DNA of 64,000 bases, taken from assembly GCF_000237325.1 (NCBI RefSeq), contig NC_017542.1:1309501-1373500 (forward strand). The letters run 5' to 3'. The notes below the pieces were generated by a model that did not search any database, was not told where the DNA came from, and saw nothing but the letters and a program-made list of their open reading frames with translations. This document shows positions 52,625-62,960 of the stretch, piece by piece. Origin of the DNA: Paenibacillus polymyxa M1. Its GTDB lineage: Bacteria; Bacillota; Bacilli; Paenibacillales; Paenibacillaceae. Made by a program: the position numbers and the translations under genes. Each line of letters opens with the position of its first letter. Within the stretch, counting starts at the first letter, position 1.

Positions 52625-52641
52625 TTATGTAAGTTACATAA
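52625..52641. promoter_or_regulatory. Operator palindrome 2, just downstream of the -10
   Basis: TTATGTAAGTTACATAA is a perfect 8-1-8 palindrome whose centre is 25 bases from that of the first. It differs in sequence, so it may bind a second regulator, or the same one with lower affinity. Confidence 0.55.
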
Positions 52642-52867
52642 CGTATCTGTATTTCATAGTTTTCACTGATATCTTCATTTATATACCCTTAAGAGGCCAA
52701 CGATGATTGAGCATTTTGTGCTTATTCGCTGGCTAGACCTTCTATGCGCTATTATACAACATTTTACTATAGATTAGAGGGTCATGCATCGTTCTTTTCC
52801 CCGTCATGCAGAGGATCAGTACAAGCGTTATTCATCGAAAACAAGTCAAGCAGGGAGGACTGGTCTT

Positions 52868-53617
52868 GTGCAGTTGAAAGAGTACATCCGTTTGATCCGC
52901 AAAAGAATGTGGTTGATTGGTAGCATTGTACTGCTGGTGTGTACTGTAGTAGGCATAAAAAATGTATATTTTACCCCGCAGGTTTATGAAGCTACCGCCA
53001 AGCTCATTATTAATCAGACGCCACGACCGGACCGTGCAGGTGTCGTCGATTACAGTGTGGTGCAAACCAACATAGCCTTAACGAACTCCTATAAGCAAAT
53101 TATGATCTCCTCGGCGATTATGGACCAGGTGGTCGCCAGCTTCCCCGATCTTAAGGTTACTCCGTCAGCTTTGGCGCAAAAATTGAGAGTGAACACCGCA
53201 GGTGACTCACAGGTCATGGATGTAACAGTCCGCGACTTGTCGTATACAAAGGCTGTGAAAACCGTCAATGCGGTAGCCAAAGTATTCAAACGGCAAATCC
53301 CCTCTATCATGAAAATGGACAATGTCACCATCCTAAGCGAAGCCAGCCTGAATGATCCAGCAGTTCCCGTGAACAATAATCCCGCTATACAGATTTTTAT
53401 TGCTTTTGCCATTTCTTTATTGCTGGGAATAGGCTTGGCGTTTTTGCTGGAGGTATTGGATGATACATTTAAAAATGAGGAAGATATTGAAAAAGAACTT
53501 GGTCTGCCTACCCTATCCCTGATTACAAAAATGAAAAAAGAAGATAGACGCTCTGACAGCTCTACTACAACTCCTAAACAGGTAGGTGAGGGACAATATG
53601 CCGCGATTAATCAATAA
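52868..53617 (+). CDS. Wzz/YveK-type chain-length and kinase-modulator protein, copy 2
   Basis: A 249-residue paralogue of the protein at 30843, with membrane segments near residues 16-35 and 175-198 and a Pro-rich NDPAVPVNNNP before the second. YTFT-like and TNIALTNSYKQIMISSAIMD blocks match the Wzz domain. GTG 52868 follows AGGGAGG; in-frame ATG 52784 would add a polar, non-family extension. The end of the gene carries the same QYAAIN/KYAAIE coding context into the BY-kinase overlap as copy 1, which supports duplication of the whole cassette. Confidence 0.9.
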   Translation: MQLKEYIRLIRKRMWLIGSIVLLVCTVVGIKNVYFTPQVYEATAKLIINQTPRPDRAGVVDYSVVQTNIALTNSYKQIMISSAIMDQVVASFPDLKVTPSALAQKLRVNTAGDSQVMDVTVRDLSYTKAVKTVNAVAKVFKRQIPSIMKMDNVTILSEASLNDPAVPVNNNPAIQIFIAFAISLLLGIGLAFLLEVLDDTFKNEEDIEKELGLPTLSLITKMKKEDRRSDSSTTTPKQVGEGQYAAINQ

Positions 53618-54275
53618 TCAGCTCGTTACATCCTTGCATGCTCAGTCTTCCGTGTCGGAGGAGTACCGCATGCTCCGCACTAACATCCAGTTTTCTTCTA
53701 TAGACGAGCCGATTGAGGTGATGATGGTGGCGTCCGCTCAGGCGGGTGAAGGCAGAACAGTCACGATTAGCAATTTAGCTGTAACCTATGCACAAGAAGG
53801 AAAAAAGGTGCTGGTTATGGACATGGATTTGCGTCGGTCCTCCTTGCATCATATGTTTGGTTTGCGCAATCATACAGGGCTTACACGGGTACTTGCCAAT
53901 CAACAGACATGGCAGGATGTGGTTCAGGAAACCGGGATTGATCATCTGCATGCGATCACGGCTGGACCGAATCCACCCAATCCGTCCGAGATGCTCAGTT
54001 CCCGTAGAATGAAGGCTCTACTAGTTGAGCTCAAAGAACATTATGATGTGATTCTGATGGATACGCCACCCCTGCTGTCTTTTCCGGATGGCCTCATTGT
54101 AAGTGCCATGTGTGATGGTGTCATTTTGGTAGTGCAGGCAGGGAAGGTCAAAAAGGATGTCGTTAAGAAGGCGAAGGCAAATTTGGAAAGAGTAAAGGCC
54201 CGCATTTTGGGTGTAGTGCTCAATAACGTGAAGCGCCGCGCCGAGCGTGGTGTGGAGGAACGCAATCTGACATGA
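53598..54275 (+). CDS. BY-kinase/CpsD-like ATPase, copy 2, with Lys-to-Arg Walker A
   Basis: A 225-residue CapB/CpsD homologue. Walker A' (VLVMDMDLRR, Asp75 and Asp77) and Walker B (VILMDTPPLL) are intact, and AGPNPPNPSEML is the normal family loop. Walker A reads SAQAGEGRTVT: the invariant Lys is Arg53 (codon AGA, 53754-53756) and the following Ser/Thr-Thr is changed. No C-terminal Tyr cluster is present. ATG 53598 is 8 bases after GGTGAGGG and overlaps the Wzz gene by 20 bp. ATP binding is probably weak; see the first copy for a different defect. Confidence 0.88.
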   Translation: MPRLINNQLVTSLHAQSSVSEEYRMLRTNIQFSSIDEPIEVMMVASAQAGEGRTVTISNLAVTYAQEGKKVLVMDMDLRRSSLHHMFGLRNHTGLTRVLANQQTWQDVVQETGIDHLHAITAGPNPPNPSEMLSSRRMKALLVELKEHYDVILMDTPPLLSFPDGLIVSAMCDGVILVVQAGKVKKDVVKKAKANLERVKARILGVVLNNVKRRAERGVEERNLT

Positions 54276-54359
54276 ATAAATCGGGGGAAATAAGAGTATA
54301 TAAAATTCTTTTAACAATGAATAAATAATATTTATCAATAAAGAGTGAGGTGATGAGAC

Positions 54360-55058
54360 GTGTCTTCTTCCCGCTCGAACAAGGCCAAAGTGCTGAGCGC
54401 GTCAGTAGATGTATATTCGGTCGCTCATGGGCTTGAACGACGACAAGGATGGAGCGTATATCCGTTCGTGAAGCGAAGTATGGACATTATACTGTCTTTT
54501 ATTGGAATCATCGTACTGTGCCCGGTATTTCTGCTCGTCATTTTGTTGATCAAGCTGGAGGACCCCAAAGGAAGTGCATTATTTTATCAAATCCGTATTG
54601 GTAAACATGAGCGACCGTTTCGCATGATCAAATTTCGTTCCATGGTGTCTGATGCCGAGGCCAGATTGTCTGCATTGCTGGTGGAAAATGAAATTGAGGG
54701 TGCGATGTTCAAAATGCGGGACGATCCCCGAATTACCCGTGTGGGCCGCTTTCTTCGCAGAACGAGCATCGACGAACTACCGCAACTCTTCAATGTACTG
54801 CGTGGGCATATGAGCCTTGTAGGACCCAGACCCCCATTGCCAAGAGAAGTTCATGATTACACCATGAGGGATAAGCTGCGTCTGACGGTCACACCGGGCT
54901 GCACCGGACTATGGCAGATCAGCGGTCGTAATCATCTAAGCTTTGACCAGATGGTAGAACTGGATTTGGAGTACATATCTAGACGCAGCTTCCGCACGGA
55001 TATGATCATCATGCTGAAAACATTCCGTGTGCTGCTGGGCTCCAAGGATGCATATTAA
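54360..55058 (+). CDS. Polyprenyl-phosphate sugar phosphotransferase (initiating transferase), copy 2
   Basis: Another 232-residue bacterial sugar transferase, clearly paralogous to that at 33157: KLEDPKGSALFYQIRIGK, KFRSMVSDAEA, LRRTSIDELPQLFNV, LVGPRPPLP, TPGCTGLWQISGRN. One membrane segment spans about residues 43-66. GTG 54360 follows GTGAGGTGA. It should start the repeat unit of module 2, possibly with a different first sugar than copy 1. Confidence 0.93.
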   Translation: MSSSRSNKAKVLSASVDVYSVAHGLERRQGWSVYPFVKRSMDIILSFIGIIVLCPVFLLVILLIKLEDPKGSALFYQIRIGKHERPFRMIKFRSMVSDAEARLSALLVENEIEGAMFKMRDDPRITRVGRFLRRTSIDELPQLFNVLRGHMSLVGPRPPLPREVHDYTMRDKLRLTVTPGCTGLWQISGRNHLSFDQMVELDLEYISRRSFRTDMIIMLKTFRVLLGSKDAY

Positions 55059-55091
55059 AGTCATTTTAACAAAGAGGGGTAGGAGAGAAGG

Positions 55092-57040
<1,949 letters not shown>

Positions 57041-57162
57041 GAGGTGGAGAGGCCACCCGCCTGGCCGGGGGGTCTCTTCGTTGTACATGATTTCAGCTGT
57101 ATGACAGCTCAACAGATCATAAGGCAATGCTTAAGGTCATTTTTCAAGATGGAGTAGAACAT

Positions 57163-58506
57163 ATGACATTAGTCAAGAAACGTGCCAAACCGCGCAGAAG
57201 TTTGCTGGTGAATACATCCTGGCTGTTCGGTGACAAAATGATTCGCATGGTATTCGGGCTGGCGGTTAGCATCATCATGGCGAGAGTGTTGGGACCAGAG
57301 GAACTGGGAAAATGGAATTATGCGGAATCCTTTTTCGGGATGTTCCTGATTTTCACGACCCTTGGCTTTGATTCTATATTAGTACGCGATCTTGTCAAAC
57401 ACCCTAAGGATGAGCACGAGCTATTGGGTACGGCGGTTCTGCTGAAGTTGTTAGGTACTTTGGTAGCCATTGTACTGTCCTATTCCTTTATTTCACTGCT
57501 CAGACCGGAAGACAGTTCAGTACGGTTAATTAATCTGATTCTGGCTACGGCCTCGGTATTTCAGTTGTTTGATATTATCGACTACTGGTTTCGTGCACAG
57601 ATGTTGTCCAAATATACGGTTGTTGCCAAGAATACCGCCTTTGTCCTCGGTTCCACCGTCAAAATCATTCTATTGTTGTCCGGTATTCCAATCTGGGCAG
57701 TGGCGTTGTGTGCTCATGGAGAGTTTCTGCTGGGAAGCCTGCTGCTGCTGTATTTCTTCCATAAGGAAGGACGGCGTGTGAACAAGTGGACGTTCCGCTT
57801 CACAACTGCTCGGCGAATCATGAATCACAGCTGGCCGCTTATTTTGTCCTCCTCCGCTGTATATGTACAGGCACGGATTGATCAGGTCATTATCGGTGAA
57901 TTGTTGGGAAACGAAGCAGTCGGGCAATACTCCGTTGCACTCCGACTCATCGAGGTGCTGGGCTTTATCCCGGTGGTGCTAACGACAGCCTATGCCCCGG
58001 TGGTGACGCGTTCCAAGCAGAAAGGAAGCGACGAATACAGACGGACGTTGTCTAACGTGTATCGGCTGATGTTTATATGCTTTCTTGTGACATCAGTCCC
58101 CTTATTTTTTCTATCCCAATGGGTAGTAGTTGTGCTGTATGGGAGAGAGTTTGCTGAAGCAGGCTCGCTGTTGTCATTGTTTGCGATTCGTCTATTTTTC
58201 ACCAACTTTAGTGTCGCCAAAAGCTTGTTTATCACCAATGAAAATTTGTTCAAATACACGTTGCTGACCTCGGTAATAGGTGCGGTTACGAATATCGCCT
58301 TCAATTACGCGCTGATCCCATGGCTTGGGGTTAGAGGGTCCTTAGTGGCGACGATATTGTCCTTTACGATATCTGTATTTCTAATGGATTTGTTGTTTAA
58401 GGAAGTCAAAGCCAATTTGGGTTGGATGATGAAGTCAATCCTGACCTTCTGGCATGTTCATATTACAGTACCGAAAGTTGGAGAGAACAATCATGATACC
58501 GATTAA
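57163..58506 (+). CDS. Polysaccharide flippase (Wzx-like), copy 2
   Basis: The 447-residue protein has 12 or so membrane helices and begins with the Wzx-type pattern NTSWLFGDKMIRMVFGL then MARVLGPEELGKWNYAESF. YVQARIDQVIIGELLGNEAVGQYSV is the usual seventh-helix region. ATG 57163 has GGAG 8 bases before it; the ATG at 57127 abuts AAGG. It is distinct from the flippase of module 1 and implies a second lipid-linked repeat. It overlaps the next gene by 14 bp. Confidence 0.9.
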   Translation: MTLVKKRAKPRRSLLVNTSWLFGDKMIRMVFGLAVSIIMARVLGPEELGKWNYAESFFGMFLIFTTLGFDSILVRDLVKHPKDEHELLGTAVLLKLLGTLVAIVLSYSFISLLRPEDSSVRLINLILATASVFQLFDIIDYWFRAQMLSKYTVVAKNTAFVLGSTVKIILLLSGIPIWAVALCAHGEFLLGSLLLLYFFHKEGRRVNKWTFRFTTARRIMNHSWPLILSSSAVYVQARIDQVIIGELLGNEAVGQYSVALRLIEVLGFIPVVLTTAYAPVVTRSKQKGSDEYRRTLSNVYRLMFICFLVTSVPLFFLSQWVVVVLYGREFAEAGSLLSLFAIRLFFTNFSVAKSLFITNENLFKYTLLTSVIGAVTNIAFNYALIPWLGVRGSLVATILSFTISVFLMDLLFKEVKANLGWMMKSILTFWHVHITVPKVGENNHDTD

Positions 58507-59761
58507 ACCATTTGTTCGGCATGAGGAACAGTGCCCGCATTGTGGAGACACGTTACGTGGGGGAGAGGTACTGTGGCAGGGAATCCACGTATGTGTCAGT
58601 ACTAAGTGTGAGGGTTGCGGACGTGAATATCTTGAGGATATGAGGGTCGGTCATGCGACGTATTCACCTTATCGTGTAGAAATGCCTGACTATATCCTGA
58701 CCGGTGATGCGAAGTCAAGAAAATGGCTCGGAGAGCCTTTGCGGCAATCCTTGATGAATCCTTCCTATGATTTAGCAGTCGGTATGACCGTGCATAAAAA
58801 GAAAGCTTCTTCGCGTGTGATCATTGTCAACACCATAGATTATTTGTATGGTCATGCGTTGCTTAAGCTGCTGAATGTTCAGCGCGAATACGAGCAATCA
58901 CCGGAAATGGGGATCATCGTTATTGTGCAAAAGTCGCTGGAGTGGATGGTGCCGGCATATGTGTCTGAAATTTGGACGGTCGATGTGCCGTTCAGCAAGG
59001 CACGAAACTTTTATCCTCTGCTACATCATCGGATGATTGAGGAATTGATACGTTTTGATGAGGTGTATGTCAGCCCGGCATATTCACATCCCAGCCAGTT
59101 TGAAATTGAGCAATTTACAGGGGTCTCCCGTTATGACGAGGAAGTTGAGTCGGATCCACGCATCACCTTTGTATGGAGGGAAGACCGTTTGTGGAGCGGT
59201 AGCTATCATATTGCCAGAGCGGTGCAAAAATTCCCACAGCTCAAACGTGGCCTGAAACCGCTAATTTATCACCAACGCAGCAAAATCATTGGACTGTTCC
59301 GCAGACTGAGAGAAAGCTTTCCTGATCATCGTTTTACAGTTGCGGGACTTGGACGCACGGGAAGCTTCCCGGCATGGATTTCTGACGAGCGCGTCTCACG
59401 CTTCGATCGGGATAGTGAAATGCGGGTATGTGAGGTGTACGCAGCCAGCCGATTAGTCATTGGCATTCACGGCTCCAATATGCTGCTGCCTTCTGCACAT
59501 GCAGGTATGACGATTGATTTGATGCCTAAGGACCGATGGGGCAATTATGCCCAGGACATTTTATTTCACGAAACGGATCATCGGCTTACAGCCTACAAAT
59601 ATCGCTTTGTACCGATGGAATCGAGCGTGACTTTGGTAGCGGATATGGCAGCCGCCCAGCTTAAAGGGGCAGACCATTTTAATATGCAGATGATGGAGGA
59701 AAGACAGCGGCAGGGGGAACATTCAAGTTGGAGGGGGAAGGCCGCTTCGGGCAGGGCTTGA
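58493..59761 (+). CDS. Zinc-ribbon protein with GT61-like C-terminus
   Basis: A 422-residue protein of uncertain role. Residues 10-45 hold a probable zinc ribbon (CPHC then CEGC, about 25 residues apart). The C-terminal third has VIGIHGSNMLLPSAHAGMTI and PKDRWGNYAQD, which recall GT61/DUF563 glycosyltransferases, where a GxHG motif and a late Pro-x-x-x-Gly-Asn block bind the donor. No membrane segment is visible. ATG 58493 follows GGAGAG. Its place in the EPS operon fits a transferase or modifying enzyme; the zinc ribbon is unusual there. Confidence 0.65.
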   Translation: MIPIKPFVRHEEQCPHCGDTLRGGEVLWQGIHVCVSTKCEGCGREYLEDMRVGHATYSPYRVEMPDYILTGDAKSRKWLGEPLRQSLMNPSYDLAVGMTVHKKKASSRVIIVNTIDYLYGHALLKLLNVQREYEQSPEMGIIVIVQKSLEWMVPAYVSEIWTVDVPFSKARNFYPLLHHRMIEELIRFDEVYVSPAYSHPSQFEIEQFTGVSRYDEEVESDPRITFVWREDRLWSGSYHIARAVQKFPQLKRGLKPLIYHQRSKIIGLFRRLRESFPDHRFTVAGLGRTGSFPAWISDERVSRFDRDSEMRVCEVYAASRLVIGIHGSNMLLPSAHAGMTIDLMPKDRWGNYAQDILFHETDHRLTAYKYRFVPMESSVTLVADMAAAQLKGADHFNMQMMEERQRQGEHSSWRGKAASGRA

Positions 59762-59787
59762 TCTTGGAGCGTCTATTGTGGATGGAA

Positions 59788-59928
59788 GCCCGCTGCGGGA
59801 TGGGTTTGATCTTCCGATCGCTGTTGACGTGGGATTCCTTGGTTTGAATAAGCCCTATAGAGGGCGGAATCCCACGTCAAAGGCGAACGCTGACGCTTCT
59901 CCAGATTCAAACCCTTACCCTCCGCTAT
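59788..59928 (-). repeat. 140-bp stem element, copy C
   Basis: Minus-orientation copy starting 26 bases after the upstream gene. Outer stem GGGTTTGA/TCAAACCC, inner 13-bp perfect stem GACGTGGGATTCC/GGAATCCCACGTC, apical GCCCT/AGGGC. On the minus strand the loop sides are GGAGAAGCGTCAGCG then TTCGCCTTTG, and CAACAGCGATCGGAAGA, nearly identical to copies B and D. Confidence 0.87.
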
Positions 59929-60314
59929 CCACCGCCGCCCAAAAGAATTTCCCCCATCCTATAAGGTGGGGGAGGTAAAAGTCACCCGGCGATAGCTACG
60001 CCCTATCGCCGCGAACTTCACACCGAGCATGCAACCGGTGTAATTAATGCTCTGCTTAGTTCTCTCTCAAGGCGAAAGAACTTGGTGAATAGTACTCACG
60101 GCAAGCCACAGTCAAGCCTAGTTAAAGCATCTTGCTCAGCTTAGCGGTAGTATAGCCATGCTTGCTTGTGAGCGTGCCATAACGTGCCAAGCTTACAAGT
60201 TGTTTGACGAAACAACGCCCTGTATGTATTCGCACGCGTACATCGCGCAGCGATGGCACTTCATGCCCAGCATTCCCTTTTTTAAGATGGGGTGACTTTA
60301 TGGAAACGGCGGTC
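59929..60314. other. Spacer between inverted elements C and D, rich in hairpins
   Basis: No intact gene. Hairpins: CCCCCA-T-CCT/AGG-TGGGGG at 59951-59972; GGCGATAG/CTATCGCC at 59988-60010; ACACCG/CGGTGT at 60020-60041; GTTGTTT/AAACAAC at 60199-60216. The first resembles subterminal hairpins of IS200/IS605 elements and is shared, inverted, with the other spacer. A minus-strand open stretch of roughly 70 codons (60122-60342) lacks a start and has no family I can name. Confidence 0.55.
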
Positions 60315-60453
60315 AGCAGCGGAGTGGTCCATTTGAATCTGAAGAAGCGCTAACGTTCGCCTTTGCAGTGGGATTCCTACCTCGTAATGTTTTATATATC
60401 CAGGAATCCCACTGCAACAGCGATCGGAAGATCAAATGGAGCGTGCAGCGGTC
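60315..60453 (+). repeat. 140-bp stem element, copy D
   Basis: Plus-orientation copy ending 51 bases before the next gene. Outer stem TCCATTTGA/TCAAATGGA (9 bp), inner 13-bp perfect stem GCAGTGGGATTCC/GGAATCCCACTGC. Loop sides GAAGAAGCGCTAACG then TTCGCCTTTG, and CAACAGCGATCGGAAGA. It mirrors copy B in its position before a gene start. Confidence 0.87.
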
Positions 60454-60504
60454 TCTGAACCCCGCATGCCATAATTCACCCAATATGAAATGGCAGGAGT
60501 ACTG

Positions 60505-61722
60505 ATGATGATTCCAAAAATATTGTATCTTCGCAACTTTGCCAGCAAGGTGAATGGAGCCTCATACAATTTGCAGGAAGTCGGCTTGGGTAAAGCGCTC
60601 GTCCGTAAAGGCTACGATTGCGATATTGTTTACTACAATGATCGTAAGGAGACCCATCTGGAACAGGTCTACCGCCACGCAGGCTGCACCTTGCGCATTA
60701 TCTGGCTGCACGGGTTCAAGTTCTTAAGCAACAGCATCTACAGAGATGTTCTCAAAGATTCTTTTCTGGCAGCTTATGATCTGGTCATTACTACAGAATA
60801 CAACCAGATCATGACCTACCTGCTTTCCCGTAAATGTCCCGATAAGCTGGCGCTGTATCACGGTCCATACCGAGATAATACGCATGCGCTGATCCGCAAA
60901 CTGTACGATGTTATGCTGCTGCCTAAGGTGACAAAGTCTCTACGCCGAACCTATGTCAAATCCGATCTTGCCAAGCGCTATCTGGAGAATAAAGGCTTTG
61001 ACAACGTGATAACGATTGGGGTCGGACTGGATCGCAGCAATGTAGAGAGAGGATTCAACAGTGACGACAACAGTGGAGCGCGCGAGGAAAACCGTGAGGT
61101 TGCGAATGAGCTGCGTCGGATCGGAGATCGCCCGGTGCTGTTGTATGTCGGTGTGCTGGAGGAACGGAGAAATATACGTTTTATGCTGAGTACGTTCAAA
61201 AGAGTACTCCAAAAGCATCCTGGCTGCCTTTTGTTAATGGTTGGGAATGGACGGAAGATAGATACGGATCGTTATTGGGCATATGCCCAGCAACTGGGGT
61301 TGACGGATAGAATTATACATTTTCCAAGAGTGGAGCAACGTCATCTGTGGCAGATTTACGGAGCAGCGGATGTGATGCTGTTTCCGACCCAATACGATAT
61401 TTTTGGCATGGTACTGCTGGAAAGCATGTTGTTCCGCGTCCCGATTATTTCTTCGGTGAACGGTGGCTCGGTTACCTTGATTGAGGACGGAGTAAGCGGA
61501 GTGATGCTGAGAAGCTTTTCGGAAGAGGAATGGGCTGGCCGTATAGGCACGTTGCTGGAGGATGCTGAGCTTAGACAAAGCCTAGCCGAGAAAGCATTTC
61601 TTACGATCGAGCGTATGTCGTGGGATCGGATTGCAGATGAAATCGTAAGCCAGCAACGGATCAAACCCATGAGCTCCAATCACGCTATGCAATCAACACA
61701 GGAAAGTGGGGCGGCCACGTGA
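60505..61722 (+). CDS. Family 4 glycosyltransferase
   Basis: The 405-residue GT4 enzyme starts KILYLRNFASKVNGASYNLQ and has ALYHGPYRDNTHA, LLYVGVLEERRNIRFMLSTF and the donor-binding YDIFGMVLLESMLFRVPII. VKSDLAKRYLENKG marks the domain hinge. ATG 60505 lies 6 bases after AGGAG; an in-frame ATG at 60490 precedes that site. It is the first gene after the C-D repeat pair. Its stop overlaps the next start (GTGA). Confidence 0.9.
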   Translation: MMIPKILYLRNFASKVNGASYNLQEVGLGKALVRKGYDCDIVYYNDRKETHLEQVYRHAGCTLRIIWLHGFKFLSNSIYRDVLKDSFLAAYDLVITTEYNQIMTYLLSRKCPDKLALYHGPYRDNTHALIRKLYDVMLLPKVTKSLRRTYVKSDLAKRYLENKGFDNVITIGVGLDRSNVERGFNSDDNSGAREENREVANELRRIGDRPVLLYVGVLEERRNIRFMLSTFKRVLQKHPGCLLLMVGNGRKIDTDRYWAYAQQLGLTDRIIHFPRVEQRHLWQIYGAADVMLFPTQYDIFGMVLLESMLFRVPIISSVNGGSVTLIEDGVSGVMLRSFSEEEWAGRIGTLLEDAELRQSLAEKAFLTIERMSWDRIADEIVSQQRIKPMSSNHAMQSTQESGAAT

Positions 61723-62960
61723 GTCAACAGGTTAGCAGACGAATGACCCCGCCTGTAAGCAAAGTACTGATCATCCATAACTTTTATCAGCAAAGTGGGG
61801 GAGAAGACAAGGTTGTCGAGCAGGAATCGGCTATGCTGCGTTCCAGAGGAATAGAGACGGAGCATTACTATGTGCATAACGACAGCATTCAAAGCAAAGG
61901 ATTGGCCAACATGGCAAAGCTGGCGGTAGAGGCAACCTGGTCCTTCCCAGAATTCAAAAGGATCAAAGGGTTGCTTTTGCGAGTGAAACCGGATGTGGTA
62001 CATGTGCACAATTTTTTCCCGGTCATATCCCCTTCGGTCTATCATGCCTGTGAACGGCTGGGGATTCCGGTTGTCCAGACCCTGCATAATTACAGGCTGA
62101 TCTGTCCGGCGGCAACCTTTATGCGAGGGAATGAAGTTTGTGAAAAATGCCTGCACGGCACGCTGCTGCACTCCATCCGTCATGGATGTTACCGAGGCTC
62201 GCAGCTGCAGACGATTCCGGTGGCGGCGATGATTAAGTTCAACGAGCTGATCGGCACATGGCAGCACAAGGTAAGTCGCTATATTGCGCTGACGGAGTTT
62301 GCACGGGACAAATTTGCCGAAAGCGGCATTCCGCTGGACCGCATCGCAGTAAAACCGAATTTTGTCCATCATCAAACAGTGAAAGCCAAGTATGATCCCA
62401 ATGATCGTTATTTGTTGTTCGTGGGGCGGATTTCAGCTGAAAAAGGGGTTCGCAATCTACTGCAAGCCTGGTCACAGCTGGAAGATCGGGGCGGATTGAG
62501 ACTGGTCATCATTGGAGAGGGTCCAGAAAAGGCTGAACTGGCGGCTGCTCATCAGCAGGAAGATATTCGGTTTCTCGGCAAGCAAGATGGAGACACGGTG
62601 CTGGACTGCATGAGCCGGGCCATGTATGTGATGGTGCCTTCTATTTGGTATGAAGGTTTTCCGATGACGATTGTAGAGTCCTATTCCGTGGGAACGCCGG
62701 TATTGTGCAGCCGAATCGGCGCATTGGAGGAAGTTGTGGAGGACGGGGTGACGGGTTTCCATTTTCAACATGATGATCTGGAAAATATTAAGACCGTGAT
62801 TCGCCGTGCAGTAGCCTATGAGAACTATGCGGCTATGAGACAGAAGGTGGCGGAAAACTATGCTGCACACTATACGGAAGAAGTGAATGTGAAGCAACTG
62901 CTGGCGATATATAGCGAGGCTATGGAGGAATGCGATGATGAAGCAGCTGCCCCAGTATAG
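61719..62960 (+). CDS. Family 4 glycosyltransferase
   Basis: A 413-residue GT4 enzyme: VLIIHNFYQQSGGEDKVVEQ (glycine loop), DVVHVHNFFPVISPSVY, VVQTLHNYRLICPAA, LLFVGRISAEKGVRNLLQAW and the donor site WYEGFPMTIVESYSVGTPVL. A Cys-rich loop (CEKCLHGTLLHSIRHGC) in the first domain may bind metal and is common in this subgroup. GTG 61719 is coupled to the previous stop. Sugar specificity is unknown. Confidence 0.92.
   Translation: MSQQVSRRMTPPVSKVLIIHNFYQQSGGEDKVVEQESAMLRSRGIETEHYYVHNDSIQSKGLANMAKLAVEATWSFPEFKRIKGLLLRVKPDVVHVHNFFPVISPSVYHACERLGIPVVQTLHNYRLICPAATFMRGNEVCEKCLHGTLLHSIRHGCYRGSQLQTIPVAAMIKFNELIGTWQHKVSRYIALTEFARDKFAESGIPLDRIAVKPNFVHHQTVKAKYDPNDRYLLFVGRISAEKGVRNLLQAWSQLEDRGGLRLVIIGEGPEKAELAAAHQQEDIRFLGKQDGDTVLDCMSRAMYVMVPSIWYEGFPMTIVESYSVGTPVLCSRIGALEEVVEDGVTGFHFQHDDLENIKTVIRRAVAYENYAAMRQKVAENYAAHYTEEVNVKQLLAIYSEAMEECDDEAAAPV

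Noticed and set aside
60139..60152. AGCGGTAGT, similar to the ops element of RfaH-controlled operons
   Set aside because: Only part of the motif fits, RfaH ops sites belong to Gram-negative bacteria, and no JUMPstart context is present.
60300..60353. 17-codon plus-strand frame with ATG and GGGGTG upstream at the start of element D
   Set aside because: Its stop falls in the repeated element, and the matching region of copies A and C gives other frames. It is more likely non-coding.
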